A DNA stretch of 62,676 bases from an uncultured Mucilaginibacter sp. (GCA_913775265.1 CAJYJH010000029.1:1-62676), one strand, 5' to 3'. Counted from the first letter of the stretch, positions 26,558 through 36,155 are shown. Translations and numbers: made by a program. Notes: generated from the sequence alone by a model not told the origin.

Positions 26558-27574
26558 CTATTCCAGCTCTACCATCGCCTTAATCACACCCGTAGCCGGA
26601 TCGAGCCAGCTTTCAAACTCATTTTTAACAGAGTCGAACGGTACGCGGTGAGTGATGTAGGTAGCCGGGTTTACCAGCCCTTTTTTCATGCTGGCTATCA
26701 CGTGCTCAAAATCCTGGCGGGTGGCATTACGGCTGCTCATCAGGGTGCTTTCGCGTTTATGAAACTCAGGGTGACTAAAACTAAATGCCTCTTTTTGCAA
26801 ACCAATCAGCACGTAGCGGCCGCCGTGGGCCAGGTAATCAATACCGCCGTTGATGGCGCGCAGGTTACCGGTAGCATCTACCACTACCGATGCCATATCG
26901 CCGTTGGTGATCTCGCGGATCTTTTCTACGGCGTTACCATCCATCGGATTAACAGTATGAGTAATGCCTAAATGCTCCCGGCAAAATTGCAGGCGTTCGT
27001 TACTTACATCCATAGCAATAACGTTACCGCCGGCTATGCGGGCAAACTCAATAGTGCCCAAGCCAATGGGACCGGCACCTATCACCAGCACAAAATCGCC
27101 GGGGTTAATGCCTGCGCGACGGATGCCATGCGCACCGATGGCCAGGGGTTCTACCAAGGCCAATTCATCATAGGTTAGGTCTTCGCCATGCACCAAAGAA
27201 TATGACGGTACTTGCAAATACTCTACCATACCGCCGTCGGCATGTACGCCGCACACCTGGATGTGCGCACAACAGTTAGGTTTACCGGTGCGGCAGGCCA
27301 CACAATGCCCGCAATTAAAATAAGGTATAAAAGTAACCGCCTCTCCAATGCTAAAACCCGGCGCGTCGTCGGCTTCTACCAACTCGCCCGATAGCTCATG
27401 CCCTAAAATGCGGGGATAGCTAAAAAAAGGCTGCGTACCTTTAAAAGCGTGTAAATCGGTACCGCAAATGCCGATGCGTTTAATTTTAATAATGGCATGT
27501 CCGGGCTTTAGTTGAGGCTTTTCGGTTTCGCCGTAATCGAAAGTACCCGGGGTGGTACAGGTTAAAATTTTCAT
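26558..27574 (-). CDS. Zinc-dependent alcohol/polyol dehydrogenase (MDR family)
   Basis: 338 aa from ATG 27574 (MKILTCTTPG); the GTG at 27601 is not needed. Catalytic-zinc ligands in GICGTDLHAF (Cys) and GHELSGE (His-Glu); structural zinc cysteines in FNCGHCVACRTGKPNCC; Rossmann motif VIGAGPIGLG. Related enzymes are sorbitol, L-threonine, L-galactonate and L-gulonate 5-dehydrogenases. It follows an aldo/keto reductase gene by 50 bases, and an AraC regulator diverges from the pair, suggesting inducible sugar or sugar-acid oxidation. The exact substrate is not determinable; an L-fucose- or L-galactose-like route is a guess. Confidence 0.9.
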   Translation of the reverse strand: MKILTCTTPGTFDYGETEKPQLKPGHAIIKIKRIGICGTDLHAFKGTQPFFSYPRILGHELSGELVEADDAPGFSIGEAVTFIPYFNCGHCVACRTGKPNCCAHIQVCGVHADGGMVEYLQVPSYSLVHGEDLTYDELALVEPLAIGAHGIRRAGINPGDFVLVIGAGPIGLGTIEFARIAGGNVIAMDVSNERLQFCREHLGITHTVNPMDGNAVEKIREITNGDMASVVVDATGNLRAINGGIDYLAHGGRYVLIGLQKEAFSFSHPEFHKRESTLMSSRNATRQDFEHVIASMKKGLVNPATYITHRVPFDSVKNEFESWLDPATGVIKAMVELE

Positions 27575-27624
27575 GTGATGTAAATTTTTGTTGGCAAGCA
27601 CTGGTGCCTGCTTTTATGTCAAAT

Positions 27625-28668
27625 TTAGTGAATCAGGTTTTTAGTGGTCACGTCGGCCTTAATTAATCCCTGGTGTTCCAGCTCGCGCCAAAAAGCTTCG
27701 GGTACAGGCTGATCAACCATCGCTATGTTTGGCTTTATCTTTTCGGGAACGGTGGTGCCTATGGCCAGCGTTTTTACACCCGGCGCCTGTACGGCAAATT
27801 GCACACAAGCGTGGGCCGGCGTAATATTAAACTGCTCGCACACAGCAAAAAACTTTTTGCGCCATTGTAAAAGTGCTGCACCATGTTCATCGTCGGCGCT
27901 TACCGGCTTATAATTATAGTGCTTGCCACCGGTTAAAAAGCCGCCGTTAAACACTGCTGAATTGATGATGGTTACGCCCTTCGCACTTAATTCCTGCATA
28001 AAGGCCCACAGATCGGCCGGGTGGCTGTGCAAGGTCATGCTGTTGGCAATCATCACCCAATCCAGATCAACCACATCGGTAATCTGTTTAATGATGTGCC
28101 AGTCTTTAGCACCAACGCCTACGGCATCTACCTTACCTGCAGCCTTCAGTTCAAAAAGCGCGCGGTAAGCTTCTTTTACATCTTCAAAGCGTTGGGCTTT
28201 ATCCTCTTCGTTGCTTGCAGCCGCCAGGTATTCATCCGGGTCGTGTACAGATACTAATCCGGTCTGGTAGCCGTCCAACAGTTCTAACCCCTGGTAGTAA
28301 CAATCCAATATGCCCTGATAGCTAATGCGCTGTTCGGCATCGTGCGTTAAATTTATCCACACGCCCGGCTCAAAGGTAGGCTCGGGCCCGCTAAGCGGAA
28401 TACGGTACCAGCCCAATTTGTTACTGATCATCACCCCGCCGGGTTTTACGCCCAAACTGCGCAGGCAATTACCCAGGCTCTCTAAGGCTAACCCGGCACC
28501 GTACTTGCCTGCCGTATCAAAAACGGCCGGCTGCGGCGACTCGGCTATCCACTGCTCCACCAGACGGCATTTTTCCTGATCGCTTTTGGCCACATACAAG
28601 TTGCCTAACGGACTGGTGCCAAACACTACGTGCGGCAACTGGATAACTTTTTTCTGAGCGCTTTCCAT
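27625..28668 (-). CDS. Aldo/keto reductase (aldose 1-dehydrogenase-like)
   Basis: 347 aa from ATG 28668 (MESAQKKV). TIM-barrel AKR with FDTAGKYGAGLALESLG (catalytic Asp and Tyr), ISNKLGWYR (Lys), VSVHDPDEY (His) and a C-terminal cofactor region TLAIGTTVPEKI. Sequence character is close to D-threo-aldose/L-fucose 1-dehydrogenases, which oxidise sugars to lactones. First gene of an operon with the zinc dehydrogenase. A good Bacteroidetes promoter lies just upstream. Confidence 0.88.
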   Translation of the reverse strand: MESAQKKVIQLPHVVFGTSPLGNLYVAKSDQEKCRLVEQWIAESPQPAVFDTAGKYGAGLALESLGNCLRSLGVKPGGVMISNKLGWYRIPLSGPEPTFEPGVWINLTHDAEQRISYQGILDCYYQGLELLDGYQTGLVSVHDPDEYLAAASNEEDKAQRFEDVKEAYRALFELKAAGKVDAVGVGAKDWHIIKQITDVVDLDWVMIANSMTLHSHPADLWAFMQELSAKGVTIINSAVFNGGFLTGGKHYNYKPVSADDEHGAALLQWRKKFFAVCEQFNITPAHACVQFAVQAPGVKTLAIGTTVPEKIKPNIAMVDQPVPEAFWRELEHQGLIKADVTTKNLIH

Positions 28669-28678
28669 CTTAATTAAT

Positions 28679-28708
28679 CTAAAATAGGTTTGTCTGCAAG
28701 TTGACAAA
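28679..28708 (-). promoter_or_regulatory. Candidate promoter/operator of the AKR-dehydrogenase operon
   Basis: Minus strand: TTTG at 28708-28705, 18-base spacer, TATTTTAG at 28686-28679 (one mismatch to TAnnTTTG). A TTTGTC(8)GACAAA inverted repeat (28689-28708) overlaps the spacer and -33 element and could be the binding site of the divergent AraC protein. Confidence 0.45.
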
Positions 28709-28905
28709 AAAGCCGCAAAAACTCACAGCTCCTGAGCAACTTGATACTGATTGGTTAGTAAGCAGCTAAACGTAACGGCAACCGGCCCGAACCGGCCACC
28801 GCCACTGTTTACACTTAGCACAAAGGTAATAGCCGCAGGTAATTTGTTTTTATCTATATTAGACTTTGTTTTATACAAATCCGACAATCAACTTTTTAGC
28901 TGCTG

Positions 28906-29793
28906 ATGAAACGCCGACTGTTAACGTACTCGTTTTCCCTGCTCAATGCCGACCATGTTGAGCTCGATTCGCAATGGAACTATACTAACGTCATCAGCCC
29001 GTATTACCGGATGTATTATATCGATGCCGGCAGCGGTGCACTGGGCGACGCGCACCATACGCTTACCCTGCAACCCGGTTTTTTATACCTGGTGCCCAGT
29101 TTTACATTGTGCAGCTATCATACACCCGAATATTTGAGCCAGCATTTTATCCAGTTTTTCGAGGATTCGGCCGATAAAATTTCGCTTTTTCATGCCAACC
29201 GGACCGTAATGCAGCTGGAAGCCGGATCTGCAGATATTGAACATTTTAAGCGTTTACTGACCATCAATCCCGGCCGTGGTTTATACCGGTCTGACGATCC
29301 GCGCATATACGAAAAAGACATTTATTATAAAGAGTACCAGGAACTCAACAACCTGCAAAGCCTGCCGGTATACCTCGAAACGCAAGGCATTTTGATGCAG
29401 CTCATCTCGCGGTTTTTAACACCTGCACTATTTAAAGCCGGACAGTTGGAAAACATCCCTTCAAAAATTATGGATGCTATTAGTTATATACAGCTTAACC
29501 TGCACCAGCCCTTAACGGTTAATCATCTGGCCGAACGGGCTAACCAGCACCCTGATTATTTTTCGAGGGTGTTTTTAGAATACACCGGTGCCCGGCCAGT
29601 GAACTATATACAAGATAAACGTATTGAACGTGCGCAGTATCTCATCACTACTATGAACCTCCCCTATGCCGAAATTGCCCGGCAAACCGGGTTTGAGCAC
29701 CTGCCCTATTTTTCAAAACTGTTTAAACGCATTACCGGGCTCACCCCCGGCGAGTACCGCAGGCAGCACCAGTTATTTAATAGAATGAGTTAG
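28906..29793 (+). CDS. AraC-family transcriptional regulator
   Basis: 295 aa: N-terminal cupin-type sensor domain (TLTLQPGFLYLVPSF) and C-terminal double helix-turn-helix (PLTVNHLAERANQHPDYFSRVFLEYTG... MNLPYAEIARQTGFEHLPYFSKLFKRITG, GEYRRQ), the AraC signature. It diverges from the AKR/zinc-dehydrogenase operon across 237 bases, the classic arrangement for a pathway activator sensing a sugar. Ends 12 bases before the convergent hydrolase gene. Confidence 0.93.
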   Translation: MKRRLLTYSFSLLNADHVELDSQWNYTNVISPYYRMYYIDAGSGALGDAHHTLTLQPGFLYLVPSFTLCSYHTPEYLSQHFIQFFEDSADKISLFHANRTVMQLEAGSADIEHFKRLLTINPGRGLYRSDDPRIYEKDIYYKEYQELNNLQSLPVYLETQGILMQLISRFLTPALFKAGQLENIPSKIMDAISYIQLNLHQPLTVNHLAERANQHPDYFSRVFLEYTGARPVNYIQDKRIERAQYLITTMNLPYAEIARQTGFEHLPYFSKLFKRITGLTPGEYRRQHQLFNRMS

Positions 29794-29805
29794 CTTTTTG
29801 ATTGA

Positions 29806-30696
29806 TCAAGATAATTTTAGTATCCATGCCAATAAATTATTAGGCTCAATGATGTTCCAGCTGTGAAAGCCCCTGCCTTTGGTGGTAATGTATTCGCACT
29901 GTTGATTTCCCTGGTCAGTCAGGTATTGATGCAGTGCTTCCAGGTCGGTGGCATTCAGATCGTTCATCTCCATCTGATTACAATAGGTTTTTCGTACAAA
30001 ATCAAGATCGGGTTCACTGTATAACCTGATGGGTATATTGACAAGATACTTTGCATTGCCACCATCCGGCATACTTGCCGTAAATGCAGAATGACTGATG
30101 TATTCGCCGGCACGTTGATCCGGTGGCCCGCCAAAAGCTTTTTCCAGGTCATTGGTTATACGTATGCCTTCCTGTTTCATAATTCCATCGCAGCTTTGCA
30201 ACCTATGTTTACCGGCAGCATAAACGCGTTGCAGGTCAAGCGGAGGATCAACAACGAATAACCCCTTCAAATTCATCAGCGTATTGGTAGCCGAAAGCAA
30301 CTCAGCATATCTTGCAGCTATAGCCCCGCCCGATGAAAATCCACCCAAAAACAGAGGCTTTTCACCATACTCCTTTACTTTAGATTGTAGCAAAGCATCC
30401 AATAAAATGATGGAAAAACTATCAGCATACAGCAGCGTATGCACCTCAGGCACTATAACCACAAAACCATTATTAAACAGCTCTTTGGCTAATCCACCGT
30501 ACTTCAGTATATTCTTAAACTTTTCGCCGCTTCCCGGCAGTAAGATCACTACGCCCTTTTTATCGCCCGATGGTTCTATATAGTGGTATGTGTAAGAAGT
30601 TCCGTTGGTTTTAAGTGTGACGCTCTTCAGGCTTTGCGCCAACAGTAAATTTGCACTTAAAAAACATACTGAGATGATAAGCAGAATTGTTTTCAC
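29806..30696 (-). CDS. Exported alpha/beta-hydrolase
   Basis: About 296 aa. I place the start at the GTG at 30696, giving VKTILLIISVCFLSANLLLAQ, an ideal signal peptide; the longer frame starts at a TTG (30762) and adds 22 residues with no role. Alpha/beta-hydrolase features: GVVILLPGSGEKF (oxyanion region), GGFSSGGAIAARY nucleophile elbow, and a C-terminal GRGFHSWN with the likely catalytic His. Substrate unknown. It lies about 87 bases downstream of a sensor kinase gene on the same strand and may belong to that regulon. Confidence 0.78.
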   Translation of the reverse strand: MKTILLIISVCFLSANLLLAQSLKSVTLKTNGTSYTYHYIEPSGDKKGVVILLPGSGEKFKNILKYGGLAKELFNNGFVVIVPEVHTLLYADSFSIILLDALLQSKVKEYGEKPLFLGGFSSGGAIAARYAELLSATNTLMNLKGLFVVDPPLDLQRVYAAGKHRLQSCDGIMKQEGIRITNDLEKAFGGPPDQRAGEYISHSAFTASMPDGGNAKYLVNIPIRLYSEPDLDFVRKTYCNQMEMNDLNATDLEALHQYLTDQGNQQCEYITTKGRGFHSWNIIEPNNLLAWILKLS

Positions 30697-30783
30697 AGAG
30701 ATGAGGATTAGTTGAGCCAATGTATGAAAACGATATTGTAAATGGTTTAGGATTTTGGGCAACCCAGAAAACTAATGATGATA

Positions 30784-32115
30784 CTACGAAAGCAGCAAAC
30801 TCACCTCCGCAACAAACATTTCTTTTTTTGCCAATAATTGCAGACTTCCACCATGGGCATCAATAATTTGCCGGCACAACCATAAACCCAAACCCGAACC
30901 TGAGGTGACCGATCGGTTGGTAGTGAATGCGTTAGTTAGCTCGTTTACCGCTATTGATTGACCAACTACTTTATTTTTAAAAACCACTTTTAAGCCATCG
31001 GCAGTGGGTAAAACTTCGCAGGTAACCGTAGCACCTTTGGGCGAATGTTTGATGGCGTTCTGCAACAAGTTTTGCCAAACCACTTCCAGTTTGTCGGCAT
31101 CAGCATTGAGCTGAAAACTGCTGATATCGTTGCTAAAATTTAATACTATTTGAGTTTGTTGCATTTGTGCCAACTGTGCATTGCGGGCAAATACGGTCAA
31201 TAGTTGGTCGGACAGATCGGTGGGTTGATGATTAAGCACCAAACCCTTATGCTTTAACTGGCTTACCAGCAAAAACTGTTCTACTACTTGTTGGAGGCGT
31301 TTAATTTCGGTTAGCTGACTTTGAAACAAACTTCGCTCTGATACTTCGGCAGTGTTATTTAATCGCAACTCAGTTTCGGCCTGTAAAATTGCCAGGGGGG
31401 TACGCAACTCGTGCGATGCAGCGGCAAAAAAGTTGTTTTGTATTTCCTGCTCGTGGGCAATGCGGCCCAGCATATTATTGATGGTTTCGCCCAACTGCTG
31501 TAATTCGTCATGCGTTGGCCGCACGTTCAGGAGCTTGTCTAACCGGTTGGTGTTAATGTCGGCCGCCTGCCGGGCCAGGTTACGGATGGGCTTAAGCAGC
31601 CACGCTGAAGCAAAGTATGACGCTACCGAACCCGCCAGTACACTGGCGAGCGTAGTCAGCAGCAACATGAGCGACAAATGCCTAAGCCTGGCCACAATAT
31701 ATTTGTTAGGCACCGTCAGCAGAATTTCTACCGGGCGGCCATCATAATTTTCGCGTTCCAGGTATACGCCGTGCTGCTCCAGCGTATCGGTTACCCCGTG
31801 GCGGTATGGAGCCAGTACGCGGGCAATAGGTCCCGGCGACTGGAACACCGTGACCGGCCGGCCGCTGTTGTCATGGTAAAAAATACGGATCGACTCGCCC
31901 GAGTCAGGCAAGGCAATCAGATCAGGATTAATTTCAGTGCGGCTTAAGATAGTTTTGGCCCGGTTAAACAGGTATTTATTGTAGTTATTAAGGTAGGTAT
32001 TTTTAAAATAGCGATAGGTAAAGCTACTGAGCACAATATTAATCAGCAGAAAAACAACGCTGAAAACCAGCGTTATTTTAAACCTGATGCTTTTGTAAAA
32101 ATGCCGGTTCAACAT
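30784..32115 (-). CDS. Sensor histidine kinase, OmpR-partner type
   Basis: 443 aa: TM1 (about 13-33), periplasmic domain (35-145), TM2 (about 147-170), HAMP (LLKPIRNLARQAADINTNRLD), HisKA with H235 in AAASHELRTPLAIL, and HATPase_c (NLLQNAIKHSPKG, GSGLGLWLCRQI). The start overlaps the response-regulator stop by seven bases. Membrane layout resembles CusS/heavy-metal sensor kinases of Bacteroidetes. The gene between it and other transcripts suggests it may control the secreted protein at 32867-33622. Confidence 0.94.
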   Translation of the reverse strand: MLNRHFYKSIRFKITLVFSVVFLLINIVLSSFTYRYFKNTYLNNYNKYLFNRAKTILSRTEINPDLIALPDSGESIRIFYHDNSGRPVTVFQSPGPIARVLAPYRHGVTDTLEQHGVYLERENYDGRPVEILLTVPNKYIVARLRHLSLMLLLTTLASVLAGSVASYFASAWLLKPIRNLARQAADINTNRLDKLLNVRPTHDELQQLGETINNMLGRIAHEQEIQNNFFAAASHELRTPLAILQAETELRLNNTAEVSERSLFQSQLTEIKRLQQVVEQFLLVSQLKHKGLVLNHQPTDLSDQLLTVFARNAQLAQMQQTQIVLNFSNDISSFQLNADADKLEVVWQNLLQNAIKHSPKGATVTCEVLPTADGLKVVFKNKVVGQSIAVNELTNAFTTNRSVTSGSGLGLWLCRQIIDAHGGSLQLLAKKEMFVAEVSLLLS

Positions 32116-32792
32116 GTGGCGTTCACCGTTTTTAACGTATATCCCCGATTAATAACCGTTTGTATATGCTGATGCTCAAAGCCTTCATTTATTTTACGCC
32201 GCAGCTGGTACAGGTGTACCTCAATTACGTTACTACCCGGGTCAAAACTCATGTTCCACACTTTATCCAGTATCTGGGTTTTCGTGAGCACCGTGTCTGG
32301 GTTTAACATCAGATATTCTAATAACAAAAACTCACGGTTGCTCAGGTTGATCTGCTTATCTCCCCGCTTAACCTGCCGGGTGTAAACATCAATTTCCAAA
32401 TCATTAACCCTAACCTTGGCCTGGTTTTTTACTGTTTTTTGCCGTTGTAAAACGCGTACCCGTGCCAGCAGTTCCTGCATCTCGAAAGGCTTTTTTAAAT
32501 AATCGTTGGCTCCGGCATCCAGGGCTTTTATGACCTGCTCAGTACTGTTGAGCGCGCTTAACACAATTACCGGTACATGATTATCAAAGGCGCGCAGGTT
32601 TTTAAGTATATCAAACCCGTTTTGGCTGGGCAACATCAAATCCAGTAAAATGAGGTCGTAACTGTTTACCATAGCTGCCTGTAGGCCTGCTGCGCCATCA
32701 GTTTCGCGGTCGGTTACATAACCCGCCTGCTCCAGCGCGGTTTGCACAAAACCGGCCAGTTTTTCCTCGTCTTCTATCAGCAATATCTTCAT
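32109..32792 (-). CDS. OmpR-family response regulator
   Basis: 227 aa: receiver with E7/D8, D51 (LILLDLMLPS) and Lys in YLKKPFEMQEL; C-terminal winged helix (REFLLLEYLMLNPDTVLTK, VIEVHLYQLRRKI, IQTVINRGYTL). Partner of the overlapping kinase. Transcribed leftward from the short gap after the terminator at 32823-32851, close to the duplicated-domain secreted protein. Confidence 0.95.
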   Translation of the reverse strand: MKILLIEDEEKLAGFVQTALEQAGYVTDRETDGAAGLQAAMVNSYDLILLDLMLPSQNGFDILKNLRAFDNHVPVIVLSALNSTEQVIKALDAGANDYLKKPFEMQELLARVRVLQRQKTVKNQAKVRVNDLEIDVYTRQVKRGDKQINLSNREFLLLEYLMLNPDTVLTKTQILDKVWNMSFDPGSNVIEVHLYQLRRKINEGFEHQHIQTVINRGYTLKTVNATC

Positions 32793-32822
32793 CTATCTTG
32801 TTCGTCGCGGCTATATATAAAC

Positions 32823-32851
32823 CATTGCACGGTTTGCTGAGCCGCGCAATG
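32823..32851 (-). terminator. Intrinsic terminator of the duplicated-domain protein gene
   Basis: On the minus strand CATTGCGCGG(9)CCGTGCAATG pairs as ten base pairs including one G-U, then GTTTATATATA. On the plus strand the same position is a mismatch, so the minus strand is the functional one. Confidence 0.55.
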
Positions 32852-32866
32852 ATTATTAATATATAT

Positions 32867-33622
32867 TTATTTTACCAGGTAGGCCTGCCCGTTTATACTT
32901 ATGGTTTGGGCAGCTATCATTGTAACATTTTGGCTATAAACCACGCCCGGCCGTTTTGGTTCTGCAAAACCATTAACAATTACTTCGGTACCGGTTTTTA
33001 GCTGGCTACTCAGTTGTTTGGCCACGTGCGGCGGTATATTTACCCGTTCGCCCGATGACAGTGTAAAGCCGTTCACTTCCTTCTTAGGCGAGTAATTCAG
33101 TTCTTTGATTTTAGCCCTAATGCTTTTTTGCTCATGCGCAACGGTTGTTTGCGGTGCTACCGGAGGGGTGTCGGTAACGGTGGTGCCATTCACATTAAGG
33201 CTTACCAACCTAAACTCAGGTTTACCTTCCGGGTTTTTGCGCTCAAAACCGGTAATGGTAACGGCTGCTCCCTCTTTGGCCTTAGCTAAAATCTGCTCGC
33301 CCAGGTGTGGCGGGAACAATACCTGTGTGTTTGCGCTGCCGGTTTTCACCAAAAGACCATTGTATTCAAAACGGTCGTTAGCTATTGGGTTTACCACAGT
33401 GCCTTTTAGGGTGGTTAACTTTACGGCTTCTTTGGGTGCTTTGTCTTTATCCATACCCGGCTCCAGCGGTCCTTTAGGCGGGCGAGGCGGCTGCGGACCG
33501 CGTGCCAGCATTTCGGGGCCATCAGGTGCTTTAGGGGGCTGAGGTAGTTGTTGTGCTTCTGCTACGTAAAAGCCGGTTACTAAAACGGCTGTCATCCATA
33601 CTTTATTCAATTGCTCTTTCAT
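32867..33622 (-). CDS. Secreted Pro-rich protein with two tandem small beta-domains
   Basis: 251 aa. Signal peptide ends at AEAQQ; residues 25-60 are Pro-rich and collagen-like (PQPPKAPDGP, PQPPRPPKGP). Two similar units follow: LKGTVVNP ... FEYNGLLVKTG ... FPPHLGEQI ... GAAVTITGF (about 73-130) and IRAKIKELNYSP ... NGFTLSSGERVNIPPHVAKQL ... GTEVIVNGF (about 165-230). The repeat pattern (short beta-strands, PPH, then VxGF) suggests an OB-fold duplication, perhaps ligand or metal binding through the conserved His. Family not recognised. Located upstream of a two-component system that may sense its ligand or control it. Confidence 0.75.
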   Translation of the reverse strand: MKEQLNKVWMTAVLVTGFYVAEAQQLPQPPKAPDGPEMLARGPQPPRPPKGPLEPGMDKDKAPKEAVKLTTLKGTVVNPIANDRFEYNGLLVKTGSANTQVLFPPHLGEQILAKAKEGAAVTITGFERKNPEGKPEFRLVSLNVNGTTVTDTPPVAPQTTVAHEQKSIRAKIKELNYSPKKEVNGFTLSSGERVNIPPHVAKQLSSQLKTGTEVIVNGFAEPKRPGVVYSQNVTMIAAQTISINGQAYLVK

Positions 33623-33778
33623 GTTGTTTAAAATTTATACCTCAAAATTAGAGGCACCCCATGAGGCCGGCATGAAAGCGAAATTAATTTTTCTTCATAT
33701 CAGCTTTGGATATAAACATTTAGTTAAGCCTTTAGTTGTGGTTTCAATTAGGCGAGATACGGATTTATTTAATTGAAG

Positions 33779-35038
33779 ATGAGCGAACCAACAGCTAAAA
33801 AACATAGCCTCAACTGCCTTAACTGGCTTAACTTTTCGGCTGCCGACGTAGCCACCGGTCTTGGCCCTTTCCTGGCCGTTTACCTGGCCTCCAACCTGCA
33901 CTGGAACCCGTCGCAAATAGGTATAGCCATTGCCGCTATGAGCATTGCCACGGTAGTTGCCCAATCACCTGCCGGGTGGCTTTGCGATGTGAGCACGAAG
34001 AAAAGATTGGGTGTGGTAGTAGTGTCTGTAGCTATTGCGCTTGCCGGTTTCTGTATGTTATTCTTTCCAAATTTCTATGCCGTAATTGCCTGCCAGATCG
34101 CCATCGGTATTGCGGCTGCCTTTTTTGCACCCGTACTTATTGCGCTAGCCATGGGCATTGCCGGACGCAATGCGTTTGACAGCACCATCAGTAAAAACCA
34201 AACTTATAACCATGCCGGTAATGTGGCCTCAGCTGTGCTCATTGGCTTATTGGGCAAGTTTACCCACAATGCAGGTATATTTTACGGGTTAGCCATCTTT
34301 TGTGCCATGAGCATTATTTTCTCTTTATCAATAAAAGAAGAAGATATCGACCACCAAGCGGCAAGTTCGGCCAATGAAAGCGAAAATAAGCAAGCCAAAA
34401 AAGAAACCTCCTTTTTGGACATGCTCAAAAACAGGGGCTTCCTCATTTTACTATTTTCTGCCGTGTTATTTCACTTCGCTAACGCAGCTATGCTGCCTTT
34501 GGTTGGGCAGGAATTGGGTAAAACACGGGCCTCCAATGCTTCTTTATATATGTCGGCCTGCATCGTGCTGGCTCAATTGGTAATGGTGCCCATGTCGTTC
34601 TGGAGCGGTAAATGGGCTTCCAAAGGACGTAAAAAACTACTCATGATCGCTTTTATCATACTGCCTGTCCGCGGTGTATTATACACCCTGGGCCATAGTG
34701 CCGCTTACCTGGTTAGTATACAGATACTGGATGGTGTTGCAGGCGGTATTTTTAGTGTAGTATCGATTTTGGTGGTGTCCGACTTATTTTGCGGATCGGG
34801 CAAGGATAACTTTGCGCAGGGCATTTTGGCCGCGGCCATTGGCCTGGGTGCATCGTTAAGCAACGTCATCAGTGGATATATTGTAAAGGCCAGCGGTTTC
34901 GATTTTGGCTTTTATGTGCTGTCGGCTTTGGCTTTGGTAGCATTTTTGGTGTTTTGGCTGGCCATGCCCGAAACCGTATCCTGTGCTGACGATGACAGGC
35001 GTCCGGAGGCTGGTGTAAACAACTTTAATTTAGCTTAA
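33779..35038 (+). CDS. Major facilitator superfamily transporter
   Basis: 419 aa from ATG 33779 (the TTG at 33773 is rejected). Twelve hydrophobic segments, with the MFS loop 2-3 motif as GWLCDVSTKKRLG and its second-half counterpart GKWASKGRKKL; a long charged central loop (EEDIDHQAASSANESENKQAKK). First gene of a three-gene operon with a metallophosphoesterase (7 bases later) and an ArsB-like permease (15 bases later). Substrate may be an anion or phospho-compound in view of those neighbours, but this is inference. Confidence 0.9.
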   Translation: MSEPTAKKHSLNCLNWLNFSAADVATGLGPFLAVYLASNLHWNPSQIGIAIAAMSIATVVAQSPAGWLCDVSTKKRLGVVVVSVAIALAGFCMLFFPNFYAVIACQIAIGIAAAFFAPVLIALAMGIAGRNAFDSTISKNQTYNHAGNVASAVLIGLLGKFTHNAGIFYGLAIFCAMSIIFSLSIKEEDIDHQAASSANESENKQAKKETSFLDMLKNRGFLILLFSAVLFHFANAAMLPLVGQELGKTRASNASLYMSACIVLAQLVMVPMSFWSGKWASKGRKKLLMIAFIILPVRGVLYTLGHSAAYLVSIQILDGVAGGIFSVVSILVVSDLFCGSGKDNFAQGILAAAIGLGASLSNVISGYIVKASGFDFGFYVLSALALVAFLVFWLAMPETVSCADDDRRPEAGVNNFNLA

Positions 35039-35045
35039 GCCAGCC

Positions 35046-36155
35046 ATGAGCAACCCATTAGTATATGCCCACCTGGGCGATTTGCATATCACCAACGCTA
35101 AGGAACAGAACTACATTGACCTGCTATCCATCATCGCGCAGCTCGAAACGGAGTGTGCCGGCAAGCTCGACTTTGTGTATTTGCCGGGCGACAATGCCGA
35201 TAATGGTAAACCGCACCAGTACCGGCTGGTGGCTACCGCCCTGAAGATGTTGAGCGTACCGGTACACATCATTACCGGCGATCATGATATGGAGCCGGGC
35301 GGTCTTAACAACTTTTACCGGTATCTGACAACCGAAAAGCTACCCAAAGCAGTACAGACAAAAAACATAACCTGTTTGTTTATTGATATTTGCAGCATCG
35401 GCACCGGCGGTCCGGATTTTAACGTAGGGCATGCACAAATGAACTGGCTGCAAGACCAATTAAAGCTGGCTCACAGCAACAATCATCCGGCAATTATTTT
35501 TACCCATACCTACCCGGCCGATTTAACCTGCACTGAAGAAACGCAACAGCTAAACAGCTTAATTGCTGAATACAACGTGGCGCTGGTAGATATGGGCCAC
35601 ACACATTATAACGAACTGTCCAACAACGGAAAAACTATTTTTGCAGCCACACGTTCTACCGGGCAGATTGAGGAAGGGCCGGTGGGTTATACCCTGGTTT
35701 CGGTAGATCAGGGCGTAGTAAGCTGGAGGTTTAAGCCGTTGCATGAGGCTTTCCCACTGGTAATGATTACCTCACCGGCAGACTACCGGTTAAAAACTGA
35801 TGAATCGCCGTTTCCAAACGGAGTTATCGAAATACGGGCCGTTGTTTTTGGTCACCGCGCGGAGCATCAGGTAGTTTGCAGCACCGACGGTATGCAATGG
35901 CATGCGATGATGTTGAATGCAGACGGAAAAATATGGTCGGCTAAACTGGATGTTAGCGGAGCTGCAACATTGATTGTAAAAGCCACTGACGACAACGGCA
36001 AACCTGCCACCCACACCATTGATTTAGTACCACCGGCGGGTTACCAACCGGTGCGGGTAGCTGATGGCACTGATGCCGACAGTATTGGTGCATGGCCGCA
36101 AAACGGCATATTTGGAACGCAACTTGGCCCTAACCGCAACGGTAAGCCTTCTTAA
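35046..36155 (+). CDS. Calcineurin-like metallophosphoesterase
   Basis: 369 aa, no signal peptide. Dimetal motifs in order: AHLGDLHI (D12, H14), LPGDNADN, ITGDHDM, IFTHTYP and DMGHTHYNE. The C-terminal third (about 235-350) is a beta-sandwich-like extension. Such enzymes cleave phosphomono- or diesters. Being cytoplasmic and co-transcribed with two exporters, it may process a compound before export, for example an arseno- or phospho-ester; this is speculative. The start is fixed by tight spacing to the MFS gene. Confidence 0.88.
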   Translation: MSNPLVYAHLGDLHITNAKEQNYIDLLSIIAQLETECAGKLDFVYLPGDNADNGKPHQYRLVATALKMLSVPVHIITGDHDMEPGGLNNFYRYLTTEKLPKAVQTKNITCLFIDICSIGTGGPDFNVGHAQMNWLQDQLKLAHSNNHPAIIFTHTYPADLTCTEETQQLNSLIAEYNVALVDMGHTHYNELSNNGKTIFAATRSTGQIEEGPVGYTLVSVDQGVVSWRFKPLHEAFPLVMITSPADYRLKTDESPFPNGVIEIRAVVFGHRAEHQVVCSTDGMQWHAMMLNADGKIWSAKLDVSGAATLIVKATDDNGKPATHTIDLVPPAGYQPVRVADGTDADSIGAWPQNGIFGTQLGPNRNGKPS

